Assembly (NCBI GenBank): GCA_021794095.1
Contig: JAJYRN010000004.1
Span: forward strand, 62,001 to 126,000
Direction of reading: 5' to 3'
Length of the DNA stretch: 64,000 bases
From: Acidobacteriota bacterium
GTDB taxonomy: Bacteria; Acidobacteriota; Holophagae; Holophagales; Holophagaceae
The notes beneath the pieces were generated by a model that was not told where the DNA came from, made no database searches, and worked only from the letters and a program-made list of their open reading frames with translations. Below are positions 7,703 to 15,905 of the stretch, in pieces. Numbering within the stretch: the stretch's first letter is position 1; each line of letters begins with the position of its first letter. Made by a program: the position numbers and the translations under genes.

Positions 7703-9697
7703 TCAGGCGAGCAGGTTCGCCAAGGCGGCAGGCTCCGTCACCGGCGCCGCGCAGGTCTGGCCCCGGCAGACGAACGCCACGGGGCGCCCCTCGCGGGGCC
7801 AGCGGTCGCAGTGGAGCGGCAGCGCCTGATTCGCGGCCGCCGACACCACCCGCCCGGGCAGGAAGCAGCGATGGACCTCGGCCAGCAGGGCCCGCGTGGC
7901 CGGCAGATCCGGATCTCCGGCGATCACGATGGCCAGGGGCTCCTGGACGAGCTGTCCGAGAACCCCCAGCAGACCCAGGCAAGCCCGGGGCGCGCGCGCC
8001 ATCCAGGGCCCGAAACAGCGGAGGATGCCCTCCGCAGCCGCCTCGAAATCCGCGCGCTCCAGGTGCCGCGCGAGCCGCAGCAGCGCCCGCGCGGCGAGGG
8101 TGTTGCCCGAGGGCACCGCGTTGTCGAAACCCGGTTTCTGGCGGAACAGAAGGTCCGCCTGCCCCGCTTCGGTGCTGAAGAAGCCCCCGCCTCCGGCATC
8201 CAGGAAGCGGCTCAGCATCGCCTCCGCCAGGTCTTCCGCCCAACGCAGCCACTCGGGGTTGAAGTCCGCCTCGAAGAGATCCACCAGGCCCTCCGCCACG
8301 GCGCCGTAGTCCTCCAGGAAGGCCGGCGTGTGGGCCTTCCCGGCCCGCCCGACGCGCAGGAGGCCGTCCCCGGTCCAGAGTCCCCGCCGCAGGAAAGCCG
8401 CGCAGGCCTGGGCCGCATCGAGGTACCGAATGTCGCCCAGCACCTGGTAGCCGCGGGCCAGGGCCGAAAGCGCCAGACCGTTCCAGGCCGCCAGCACCTT
8501 GTCATCCTTGCCGGGCCGCACGCGCCGGTCCCGCCAGGCGCGCAGGCGCCCGCGCAGGGCCGCATCTTCGCCGGGCTCCAGGGCCGCGCCCTCCGGGCAG
8601 GAGAAGCGGTGCACGACGCTGCGGCCGTGCTCGAAGTTCCCCGCCTCTGTGATGCCATAGGCCACGCAGAACCGCGCGCTGTCGGCCTCTCCAAGGGCCT
8701 CCCGCACCTCGGCCGGGGTGAAGACATAGAACCTTCCCTCCTCACCTTCGCTGTCCGCATCCTCGCTGGAATGGAACCCGCCGTCGGGATCCCGCAGATC
8801 CCGCAGCAGGTAGTCCAGCGTCTCCCGGGCCACCTGCGCGTAGCGCGCCTCGCCCGTGGCCTGGAACGCCGATAGATAGCAGGCGGCCAGTTGGGCGTTG
8901 TCGTAGAGCATCTTCTCGAAGTGGGGCACGAGCCACTGATCATCCACGCTGTAGCGCGCGAAGCCCCCGCCCAGGTGGTCGTACATCCCACCCTCCCCCA
9001 TGGCGTCGAGGGTGCGCAGCGCCATCCGGCGGTCCTCGGCCGTCCCCCGGGCCAGGATCAGCTCCACCGCCATCGGCTGGGGGAACTTGGGCGCCGGGCC
9101 GAAGCCGCCCCAGCGGGGATCGAAGGCCCGGCGAAGCTGGGCCAGGGCCGCCTCGATCACGCCCTCGGCGGGCAGGCCGTCGCCACCGGCCACCTCCGCC
9201 TGCTGCCGGAGCTCCTCGGCCAGACCCCGGGCTTGGGTCTCCAGATCCCCCCGCTGGGTCGTCCACAGCTCCGCGATGCGGCGCAACAGGGGCACGAAGC
9301 CGGGCATCCCGTTCCGGGCTTCCCGCGGGAAGTAGGTGCCCCCGAAGAAGGGCCGCAGATCCGGCGTGAGCCACACGCTCATGGGCCAGCCGCCCCACCC
9401 CGTGAGGGCCTGCACCGCGTCCATGTAGAGGTCGTCCAGGTCGGGCCGCTCCTCGCGGTCCACCTTGATGGGCACGAAATGGGCGTTCAGCACCGCCGCC
9501 ACCTCGGGATGCTCGAAGCTCTCCCGCTCCATGACATGGCACCAGTGGCAGGCGCTGTACCCGATGCTCAGGAAGATGGGCTTGTCCTCCGCCCGCGCCT
9601 TCGCCAGGGCCTCCTCGCCCCAGGGAAACCAGTCCACGGGGTTGTGGGCGTGCTGAAGCAGGTAGGGGCTCAAACTGATGGCAAGGCGGTTCGGCAT
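7703..9697 (-). CDS. Thioredoxin-fold DUF255 protein (YyaL/SPATA20 family)
   Basis: The 664-residue product matches the widespread YyaL/spermatogenesis-associated protein 20 family: an N-terminal thioredoxin-like DUF255 domain followed by an (alpha/alpha)6-barrel resembling N-acylglucosamine epimerases. Visible hallmarks are [18 protein letters not shown] at the N-terminus, the CxxC in SACHWCHVM (C50, C53), [10 protein letters not shown] and [10 protein letters not shown]. The cellular function of the family is not established; redox activity is inferred from the CxxC. I start at the ATG at 9697 because family homology begins at that methionine and a GGAG precedes it; the open frame continues to 9817 without homology. 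Confidence 0.88.
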   Translation of the reverse strand: MPNRLAISLSPYLLQHAHNPVDWFPWGEEALAKARAEDKPIFLSIGYSACHWCHVMERESFEHPEVAAVLNAHFVPIKVDREERPDLDDLYMDAVQALTGWGGWPMSVWLTPDLRPFFGGTYFPREARNGMPGFVPLLRRIAELWTTQRGDLETQARGLAEELRQQAEVAGGDGLPAEGVIEAALAQLRRAFDPRWGGFGPAPKFPQPMAVELILARGTAEDRRMALRTLDAMGEGGMYDHLGGGFARYSVDDQWLVPHFEKMLYDNAQLAACYLSAFQATGEARYAQVARETLDYLLRDLRDPDGGFHSSEDADSEGEEGRFYVFTPAEVREALGEADSARFCVAYGITEAGNFEHGRSVVHRFSCPEGAALEPGEDAALRGRLRAWRDRRVRPGKDDKVLAAWNGLALSALARGYQVLGDIRYLDAAQACAAFLRRGLWTGDGLLRVGRAGKAHTPAFLEDYGAVAEGLVDLFEADFNPEWLRWAEDLAEAMLSRFLDAGGGGFFSTEAGQADLLFRQKPGFDNAVPSGNTLAARALLRLARHLERADFEAAAEGILRCFGPWMARAPRACLGLLGVLGQLVQEPLAIVIAGDPDLPATRALLAEVHRCFLPGRVVSAAANQALPLHCDRWPREGRPVAFVCRGQTCAAPVTEPAALANLLA

Positions 9698-9840
9698 AAT
9701 TCCGACTCCATTAGTCAAGATTATGCTCACCTCCACCCGTGGATCGCCAGAAGGCGGCGCCCGGAGTCTGGAGGGGCAGCCCCCCCCTGTGCGGCCAGGG
9801 GCGGTGCTACAGGCCATGGAAGGTGACGATTCTGGCGTAT

Positions 9841-9867
9841 GGACTGATAAAGGTCTCTATTCAGTCC
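9841..9867. promoter_or_regulatory. Inverted repeat upstream of the antitoxin gene
   Basis: GGACTGATA (9841-9849) and TATTCAGTCC (9858-9867) form a near-perfect dyad, 18 bases upstream of the antitoxin start. Antitoxins of this class usually repress their own operon through such a site, so it is a candidate autoregulatory operator. Confidence 0.5.
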
Positions 9868-9885
9868 AATGTTTGAAAGGCTCCC

Positions 9886-10161
9886 ATGCGCTACTCGGCC
9901 CAAGTCAAGTCCATCAGCTTCCTCAAGACCCATGCGGCAGAGGTTCTCCAGCGGCTGGGAGAGGATCGCGAAGCCCTGGTGATCACCCAGAACGGGGAGG
10001 CAAAGGCCGTGCTCCAGGGTGTGGCCTCGTACGAGGAAACCCAGGAGACGCTGGCCCTGCTCAAGCTCCTGGCCCTGGGGCAACGGGAGGTGGAAGCGGG
10101 TCGCATCCGGCCCGCCTCCGCCGTGCTGAAGGGCCTCCGCGCCCGGAAGGCCTCCGCGTGA
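9886..10161 (+). CDS. Phd/YefM-family antitoxin
   Basis: The 91-residue protein begins MRYSAQVKSISFLKTHAAEV and continues with EALVITQNGEAKAVLQGVASYEE, the Phd/YefM pattern of an N-terminal DNA-binding, dimerising fold followed by a disordered toxin-binding tail. It would neutralise a RelE/ParE-type toxin and repress its own promoter. The next frame begins with a GTG overlapping its stop by 4 bases and encodes a ParE-like N-terminus that is cut short, so the antitoxin is apparently without its full partner. Confidence 0.85.
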   Translation: MRYSAQVKSISFLKTHAAEVLQRLGEDREALVITQNGEAKAVLQGVASYEETQETLALLKLLALGQREVEAGRIRPASAVLKGLRARKASA

Positions 10162-10388
10162 AGCGGGCGGAAGTCTTCTTCACCGCCGGCGCGGAACGGG
10201 ATCTCCAGGATCTGGACGACTTCGTGGCGGTCCATGATTCAGTGGCCCAGGCCGAGCGCCTGCTGGACCGGATCGAGGCCCCGGTGGACGGCGGTGGAGG
10301 GCATCAAATGTTCAATTCTGGACCGCTGTTAGGATCCCGTTCTCGAAGTAGGCGTAGGTTTGTGAATTATAGACCCATTGCTCATTGA
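10158..10388 (+). pseudogene. Truncated ParE/RelE-family toxin
   Basis: From GTG 10158 the frame encodes VKRAEVFFTAGAERDLQDLD, then FVAVHDSVAQAERLLDRIEA: the first half of a ParE fold (strand, then two long helices). Homology stops near 10280; the frame then runs into low-GC DNA and ends at 10388 with unrelated residues. The missing half normally carries the central strands and basic residues needed for toxicity. The break falls where base composition changes, which suggests that insertion or deletion linked to the low-GC island removed the toxin's C-terminus. Confidence 0.75.
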
Positions 10389-11196
10389 CACCAAACGAAT
10401 AGGTGGTTTTGTTCACATGCTCGGGGCGCCCCCAGGAAAGCAGAACTTGCTCTTTGTTCATACCAATGCGGCACTGGCCCTTCCGGATGAGCGCTTGTAT
10501 CTCTGAAGGTTGTTTTGATATAGCTGCTTCTCTTTTTTTATGGGCTTCTAGTTTGGCCTTTTTTTCTCGTAATTTCCTTTCTTTGTCAATCTTTGCTTGT
10601 TCCGTTTCACGCTGGTCCTGCTCTTTACGAATTCTTGCTTGAGTAGCTTCCATTTCAATCCTACTTGCTTCGTCTAATTTTCTTTTTTGTTCTATTTCTT
10701 CATCCATCTTCTCATACATTGTTTTTTTCGCTTCAAGGGAAACAAGCCCGATTCCAACGAGGGCGGCTTTATTGGGATTATCAGGCCATACAGCTTTTGA
10801 AACCATAACCATCCTGTGCGCTTGTACCTCCGATTTACCGAGTTTACTAAAAGAGAATTTTCCGATATTAAATGCATTTGATAATAATATTTTGTCTTTT
10901 GTGAAGAATGCAAAACAGAATTCAATATTCTCTAAATCTCTTCCAGTGTGGTTGTCTAGTTCAAATGTTATTTCCCAATCTCTTCTGAATAATGGTTTTT
11001 TAAGTCTAACGTTTTCCAAAGTTATGTCAAATTCGCCCATTCTAATGATACGATTATTCCCATTCCAGGCACCCCAAATAGGATGAAAGGGTGTTGGCTC
11101 CCCCTTGAGTGTGATGTTTCCATAATCTTGGGCATGTATGGGTGCAGTGCCTGCAATAAAGAGGATAATGGAGACTGATAGCGATTTTAATCCCAT
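10312..11196 (-). CDS. Exported coiled-coil protein with a SmpA/BamE-like C-terminal repeat
   Basis: The 294-residue product starts with a signal peptide (MGLKSLSVSIILFIAGTAPI, then HAQ). A beta-rich region of about 130 residues follows, then a highly charged coiled coil rich in K, E and R (about 155-230). The C-terminus resembles SmpA/OmlA (BamE-like) domains: IRKGQCRIGMNKEQVLLSWG, then RPEHVNK, with WVYNSQTYAYFENGIL. Such domains are common in small outer-membrane or cell-envelope proteins. The start at 11196 is preceded by GGAGAAG. The gene is AT-rich compared with its surroundings and forms a two-gene unit with the gene 16 bases upstream. Function unknown. Confidence 0.75.
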   Translation of the reverse strand: MGLKSLSVSIILFIAGTAPIHAQDYGNITLKGEPTPFHPIWGAWNGNNRIIRMGEFDITLENVRLKKPLFRRDWEITFELDNHTGRDLENIEFCFAFFTKDKILLSNAFNIGKFSFSKLGKSEVQAHRMVMVSKAVWPDNPNKAALVGIGLVSLEAKKTMYEKMDEEIEQKRKLDEASRIEMEATQARIRKEQDQRETEQAKIDKERKLREKKAKLEAHKKREAAISKQPSEIQALIRKGQCRIGMNKEQVLLSWGRPEHVNKTTYSFGVNEQWVYNSQTYAYFENGILTAVQN

Positions 11197-11212
11197 GTCT
11201 TCTCCGGGGATA

Positions 11213-11890
11213 TCAGCGGTCCACGCCAAAGTCGAACAACTCCCCTCCTCCAGCTCCAATGTTGCCGGCCTGGAGTGTGGCGAATAGCCCATACTCGCCA
11301 GGGAATAACTCTTTGTTTGGAGTGAACTCCCAAATTCCAGGGCGGATTAATTTGACTGTGGATGGAATCACCCAATCCTGATCGGGAGAGGTTACAGAAG
11401 AAACAGACCCATATCCTGAGGTTCCCATTTTAACCGAACGAGTATTTTTGCTCCGATTCACGCGGGTTTTGACGAGAAATAGACGCCCACGTGGATTGGC
11501 ATCAAAGGCAACATAAATATGTGGCCTAGGGTCAGGTGTTCGAATTGGGGATGCCAATTCAGGGAAGTCACTATAAAAGAGAACGGTGATGAAGGCGTAA
11601 GTGGATCCAAAACTGCCGACCAATCCATCAAGGGGTTGATCCTTTTGGGAGTCAGAAAGCACCGCCGCATGAACACCAGAAGCGGTTTCGTGTTTAACAG
11701 TCAGAAGCTTCACCAGGATGGATTCCCTGGATTCAGGCGCTGGTGTTGATGCGGCTGGTAATGTTGGCGCTGGTGTAGCGGTAGTCGTGTTGGGGGCTGA
11801 GAGGCCCAGTGGTTGCGGTTGAGGTGTGGCCTGGGCAAACAAGCCCTGGCAGGCAAACTGAATTAAAAAAGTCACTACACATCGGAACAT
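11213..11890 (-). CDS. Exported hypothetical protein
   Basis: The 225-residue product has a signal peptide (MFRCVVTFLIQFACQGLFAQ), then a Pro/Thr/Ala-rich linker and a beta-rich domain ending in GELFDFGVDR, an ending I associate with exported proteins of unknown function. A strong AAGGAGG ribosome binding site precedes the ATG at 11890. It is the first gene of the low-GC pair and probably shares a transcript with the coiled-coil protein. The base composition is clearly lower in GC than the chromosome around it, suggesting acquired DNA. Confidence 0.72.
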   Translation of the reverse strand: MFRCVVTFLIQFACQGLFAQATPQPQPLGLSAPNTTTATPAPTLPAASTPAPESRESILVKLLTVKHETASGVHAAVLSDSQKDQPLDGLVGSFGSTYAFITVLFYSDFPELASPIRTPDPRPHIYVAFDANPRGRLFLVKTRVNRSKNTRSVKMGTSGYGSVSSVTSPDQDWVIPSTVKLIRPGIWEFTPNKELFPGEYGLFATLQAGNIGAGGGELFDFGVDR

Positions 11891-11970
11891 GATACCTCCT
11901 TGGGAATTTCCCTTACGGTAGTCCTCTCATTTCGGTTTGTCCATTTCTCCGCTTTGATTCCACCAGACCT

Positions 11971-11997
11971 GTGGATAGGGAAGTCAAAGGCCCCATT
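11971..11997. repeat. 27-bp direct repeat, copy 1
   Basis: The sequence starting GTGGATAGGGAAGTCAAAGG recurs in the same orientation at 15765-15791 with a single mismatch. Copy 1 lies about 200 bases beyond the transposase relic and may be the end of the same element. Confidence 0.7.
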
Positions 11998-12207
11998 TTG
12001 GCGCGGTGGGGGATGGCACTTTAAGTTGCGGAGATGGATTTGATTCGTGCCGGGGGCTGGATTGGGTTGTAACAGGGTTCCAAAGGCCCGTCATGGCCTT
12101 GATCCAGGTTTTCAACGAGGGTTCCCAGCCAGGATGTGACAGGGCTATGCCGGGGTCAAGTGTGACCCTGGCAGAATCATCCGCGATGTCGGGAGATCGA
12201 GGTTCCT

Positions 12208-12325
12208 TCAGGGCGGCTGTTCCTTCTGGCTGAGACAGTCGAGGATCGCGGCGATCACCTTGGGCTGCTGAATGACGGCGATGCGCTGCATGCGGCTGTC
12301 GCACCTTGGATAGGACATGACAGCC
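12208..12325 (-). pseudogene. Relic of a transposase C-terminus (IS91-like)
   Basis: On the minus strand a short frame reads YPRCDSRMQRIAVIQQPKVI then AAILDCL and stops soon after. This resembles the zinc-knuckle C-terminal tail of IS91-type transposases (CPRCxxxMRxIAxIxxPxxIxxIL). Nothing recognisable precedes it, and its 5' end merges into the start of the oppositely oriented VOC gene. The rest of the 426-base stretch 11891-12316 holds no convincing gene. Confidence 0.5.
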
Positions 12326-12745
12326 ACCGAGAACACCTTGAGCAGGAGCTGCGCCCAGGACCACACCGTCATCCGCGCCACCGATCTGGCGGCCATGACC
12401 AATTTCTATATCCGTGTGCTGGGCCTGAACCTGGACCGACATGTGCCGGAGATGGGCCTAGTCCACCTGCGGGCCGGGCGCTCGATGATCGATCTCATCT
12501 CCGTTTCCGGAACCCTGGGGGCCCCCGGCGGGGCTGCTCCGGGTTCCGAGGGCCGGAACCTGGACCACCTCTGCCTGCGGATCGAGCCCTTCGACGAAAC
12601 GGCCCTGCGGGCCCGCTTCGCGGCCCACGGCGTGGCGCTGAGCGAGATCCACAACAACTATGGGGCGGAGGGCACGGGGCCCTCGGTCTACCTGCAGGAT
12701 CCGGAAGGCAATGTCATCGAGCTGAAGGGACCGTCGAGGGGCTGA
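12317..12745 (+). CDS. VOC-family (glyoxalase/dioxygenase fold) protein
   Basis: This 142-residue protein has the vicinal-oxygen-chelate fold: DHTVIRATDLAAMTNFYIRV with LGLNL at the N-terminus, a central LDHLCLRIEP and the C-terminal YLQDPEGNVIELKG. The metal-ligand positions H (in DHTV), H (in LDHLC) and E (in NVIELK) are present, so it may bind a divalent metal. The substrate cannot be inferred; relatives include glyoxalase I, fosfomycin-resistance proteins and dioxygenases. The true start may lie a few codons inside, because the first dozen residues overlap the transposase relic and are not family-like. Confidence 0.8.
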   Translation: MTATENTLSRSCAQDHTVIRATDLAAMTNFYIRVLGLNLDRHVPEMGLVHLRAGRSMIDLISVSGTLGAPGGAAPGSEGRNLDHLCLRIEPFDETALRARFAAHGVALSEIHNNYGAEGTGPSVYLQDPEGNVIELKGPSRG

Positions 12746-12756
12746 ACGCCCGGGCG

Positions 12757-14556
12757 TCAGCCCTCCTTGTAGAGCGACTCGATGAGGGTGGCGTACATCT
12801 CGTTCACCACGCGGCGCTTCACCTTGAGGCTGGGGGTCAGTTGGCCGGTCTCCAGGCTCAGTTCGTGATCCAGCACAGCGATCTTCTTCACGCGCTCGAA
12901 GTTGGAGAGCTGCTGGTTGACCAGTTCCACCCGCTCCATGAGCATCTGGGTGACTTCAGGCCTCGCCACCAGATCGCGGCTGCTGTTGTAGCCGATCTTG
13001 TGCTGCTGGGCCCAGCGGTACAGGCTGTCGAAATTGGGAATGATCAAGGCCGAGATGAAGTTGCGCCGGTCGCCGAGCAGTACCGCCTGGGTGATGAACT
13101 TGTCGGTCTTGAGGAGTTCCTCGATGGGCTGCGGCGCGACTTTCTTCCCGCCGCTGGTCACGATGATCTCCTTCTTCCGGTCCGTGATCTTGAGCAGGCC
13201 GCGCGCATCCAACTCACCGATATCGCCGGTGCGGAAGTAGCCGTCCGCGTCGAAGGCCTCGGCCGTGGCTTCGGGGTTCTTCCAGTAGCCCTTCATGACA
13301 TTCGGCCCCTGGCAGAGGATCTCCCCATCCGCCGCGATCTTCACGTAGGGCCGACCCTCCCAGGTGTCATAGATGGGCCGTCCCACTTTTCCGGGGACCA
13401 CTTCGCCGAAGCGGTTGAAGGAAAGGACCGGGCTGGTCTCCGTGAGGCCGTAGCCTTCATTGATGGGGAGGCCGATGGCCCAGAAGAAGGCCATCACCTT
13501 GGGCGAAAGCGGGGCGCCGCCGCTGATGGCGAAGCGGATGTTCCCGCCGGTCTTCGCCAGGATCTTGTGGAAGACCAGGTGCCGGCTCCACCAGAGCTGG
13601 AACTGGATCCAGAGGGGAATGTTCCGCTTCTCGTAGAGGTAGGGCACCGACATGTCGCCCGCCCACATGGCCCAGTGGAAGATGAAGCGCTTGAGGAAGC
13701 TGCTGGAGGCCACGCCTTCGCGGACCCGGGCATAGATCTTCTCGTAGATGCGGGGCACGCTCACGATCAGGGTGGGCTTGGTGGCCTGGAGGTCGTCCCC
13801 GACCGTGGCGATGCTCTCGGCGTAGTAGATGCTGGCGCCGATCCGCATCATCGAATAGTGCCCGGCCATGCGCTCCAGGATGTGGGAGAGCGGCAGGAAG
13901 GACAGGCAGCGGTCCCCCCGCTGGATCTGGAGCAGCTGGAGGGTGCGCTCCACGTTGGACACCAGGTTGCCGTGGGTCAGCATGGCGCCCTTGGGATCGC
14001 CGGTGGTGCCGGAGGTGTAGATGAGGGTCAGCAGATCCTCAGGCTTCCGCTGACGGGCCCAGGCGCGCACCTCCGGCCGCCGCGCCTCCAGGGCTTCGCC
14101 CTCCGCCATGAGCGTGGCGAAGGGTACGACCGACGGGTCGGCGGGGATACCGTCCATCTGCACCACCGTGGCCAGGGCGCTGGCGGGGCCCTTGGCGGAC
14201 AGGGCCTTCCGGGCCTGATCGGGCGTGGAGCAGAACACGATGCGGGCCTCGGCGTTCCGGAGGATGTAGGCGGTCTGGGGCGCGTTCAGCGTGGGATAGA
14301 CCGGAACGGTGGGCAGGCCGGAGATGGCACAGGCGTAGTCCACCACGGCCCATTCGGGCCGGTTCTCGCAGATCAGGGCCACGGGTTCCCCCACCTTCAG
14401 GCCGCGCGCCTCCAGGGCCAGGGCCAACCGCTCCACGCGGGCCTGCAGTTCCTGGTGGGAGATGGGCACATAGGTACTGCCCCGCCGGTAGGCCAAGGCA
14501 TCGGGGGACTGGAAGGCGCAGGCGGCGTAGAACAGTTCGGCAATGGTGTGGACCAT
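12757..14556 (-). CDS. Long-chain fatty-acid--CoA ligase (AMP-forming)
   Basis: The 599-residue enzyme activates fatty acids to acyl-CoA through an acyl-adenylate. The AMP-binding P-loop is LIYTSGTTGDPKGAMLTHGN; the A5 motif is GYGLTETSPVLSFN; the hinge and C-terminal motifs are YFRTGDIGELDARGLLKITD with RKKEIIVTSGGKKVAPQPIE. These match FadD15/bubblegum-like long-chain ligases. The start at 14556 (MVHTIAELFYAACAFQ) is chosen because homology begins there and GGAGCAACC precedes it; the frame extends upstream without homology. The DUF4388 gene lies 38 bases upstream on the same strand. Confidence 0.92.
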   Translation of the reverse strand: MVHTIAELFYAACAFQSPDALAYRRGSTYVPISHQELQARVERLALALEARGLKVGEPVALICENRPEWAVVDYACAISGLPTVPVYPTLNAPQTAYILRNAEARIVFCSTPDQARKALSAKGPASALATVVQMDGIPADPSVVPFATLMAEGEALEARRPEVRAWARQRKPEDLLTLIYTSGTTGDPKGAMLTHGNLVSNVERTLQLLQIQRGDRCLSFLPLSHILERMAGHYSMMRIGASIYYAESIATVGDDLQATKPTLIVSVPRIYEKIYARVREGVASSSFLKRFIFHWAMWAGDMSVPYLYEKRNIPLWIQFQLWWSRHLVFHKILAKTGGNIRFAISGGAPLSPKVMAFFWAIGLPINEGYGLTETSPVLSFNRFGEVVPGKVGRPIYDTWEGRPYVKIAADGEILCQGPNVMKGYWKNPEATAEAFDADGYFRTGDIGELDARGLLKITDRKKEIIVTSGGKKVAPQPIEELLKTDKFITQAVLLGDRRNFISALIIPNFDSLYRWAQQHKIGYNSSRDLVARPEVTQMLMERVELVNQQLSNFERVKKIAVLDHELSLETGQLTPSLKVKRRVVNEMYATLIESLYKEG

Positions 14557-14594
14557 GGGTTGCTCCGGGAAGGATGACGGATTGGGAGACAGGA

Positions 14595-15416
14595 TCAACG
14601 CGCGGGACGCACCACCACGGAGCCGGCCGGGCCGATGCCCCAGCTCTGGAGGAAGGCTTCGGGCACGGCGATCACGCCATCGGACAGGTCGGCATTGAAG
14701 CGAACCGCCTCCTGGGCCACGCCCCCGCGCCACTGGATCCGCACCTGGGCGATGAGCCCGTGGCTGTAGGGCTGGAGGCCCCGCCACCGGGATTCATGGA
14801 TGGCACCCACTTCCACATGATCCGCCTTCCCGAAAAGGCGTGGTTTCAGGATGCCAACCGTCAAGGGCACGGCCGGCTCGAAGCTCTGAAGGCGTCCGGC
14901 TTCCAGCAGGGCGAAGGCCGCCTCCAGCACCGCCACCTCATTCTGCTGCGTGGCCGCCATCACCTGATGGAAATCGTGGTACCCATCGAAGTGGGGGATC
15001 ACCTGCCGCGCTTCGGGGGACAGGTTCAGGCCGGCCGTGAGGACGGGGTCCGGCAGGTAGGTCCATGGCACCGCCTCCAGGGTGGGGAAGTAGCCCCTCA
15101 GGCGGCGCCGGGTATCCAGGGTACGCGCGGATTCCATGAGCAGGTCGGGCACCGATCGCCGGATGCTGCCCACCGGCTTGACGGGACACGCCACGAATTC
15201 GAACTCGCCCCGATCCCAGGTCAGAAGCTCGAAGGCGGCGGCCTCCCCGATGGTGAGGCCCGACTCGGCATGCACCACCTCGCCATTGCTCACATGGAGC
15301 ACGCCACTGAAGGCGCCGTTCTGGACGCGGAGCTGCCCGGTCTTCCGGTTCATATGGAGCAGCTGCACCACGTCCACGAGCCCGATGCTCTGAAGGAGTC
15401 CCTGGAGGTTGCTCAT
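14595..15416 (-). CDS. DUF4388 (PATAN-like) domain protein
   Basis: The 273-residue protein starts MSNLQGLLQSIGLVDVVQLL, followed by HMNRKTGQLRVQNGAFSGVL and VSNGEVVHAESG, the DUF4388 pattern found in signalling proteins of Myxococcota, Acidobacteriota and Cyanobacteria, often linked to gliding or type IV pili. Residues beyond about 100 are not recognisable to me; the C-terminus (IAVPEAFLQSWGIGPAGSVV) resembles a small beta-barrel. It precedes the acyl-CoA ligase by 38 bases and probably shares its transcript. Its exact role is unknown. Confidence 0.78.
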   Translation of the reverse strand: MSNLQGLLQSIGLVDVVQLLHMNRKTGQLRVQNGAFSGVLHVSNGEVVHAESGLTIGEAAAFELLTWDRGEFEFVACPVKPVGSIRRSVPDLLMESARTLDTRRRLRGYFPTLEAVPWTYLPDPVLTAGLNLSPEARQVIPHFDGYHDFHQVMAATQQNEVAVLEAAFALLEAGRLQSFEPAVPLTVGILKPRLFGKADHVEVGAIHESRWRGLQPYSHGLIAQVRIQWRGGVAQEAVRFNADLSDGVIAVPEAFLQSWGIGPAGSVVVRPAR

Positions 15417-15905
15417 GGATGGGCCCGAAACCCATGGGGGCAGGCCCATTCGTCCCGCGTGACGGGAGGAGCAGGAAGCGTTGGGTAAGGCATCGCCAAG
15501 GGATTTCCTGTAGGGAGGCCATGGAGTATAGTGGAGGGAGTACCTTCATTCTGAATAGCCTGCCGGTGGAAGCCCAGTCAAGATGCCGAGCATACGCCAT
15601 CGCAGAACCCCCGCCCGGCTGGACTGTCCGGGGAAATCCCGGCTAGGCAAAAAGGGGAATGGGTCCGGCCCGAAGAACCATCTCGATACACCGGGGACCC
15701 TCAGGCCGCGATCAAGGCGTGGATAGCTGGTGACGCCCGCGCAGTTCATCGGCCTGGAGGTGGAGTGGATAGGGAATTCAAAGGCCCCATTGCGGCAGGG
15801 CCATGGACCTCGGCCTGATTGCGGCGTATCCGGCTTTGCATGACCACCCGCAGGCAAGCGCCCTATGGGGCGGTACAATGGCGGGTTGCGCCAGCAGGGA
15901 GTTCC
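15417..15905. other. 489-bp intergenic region with a relic repeat
   Basis: Between the divergently transcribed DUF4388 gene and ffh there is no convincing gene. The region contains copy 2 of the 27-bp repeat (15765-15791). Antisense frames through it read as low-complexity protein and are not credible. The ffh promoter must lie in the last part; CAGCAGGGAG just before the ffh start provides the ribosome binding site. Confidence 0.5.
15765..15791. repeat. 27-bp direct repeat, copy 2
   Basis: This copy begins GTGGATAGGGAATTCAAAGG and differs from the copy at 11971-11997 at one of 27 positions. Both face the same way and bracket about 3.8 kb holding the VOC, acyl-CoA ligase and DUF4388 genes. 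It may be a solo transposon end. Confidence 0.65.

Noticed and set aside
5644-8178. Long plus-strand open frame of 844 codons
   Set aside because: It runs antisense through the malic enzyme and DUF255 genes, has no homology and reflects high third-position GC.
11984-12442. Minus-strand open frame of 152 codons across the transposase relic
   Set aside because: It is in a different frame from the relic, lacks homology and overlaps the better-supported VOC gene.
15417-15905. 4.5S RNA gene next to ffh
   Set aside because: The conserved GGAAG/AGCA apical core in a suitable hairpin was not found.
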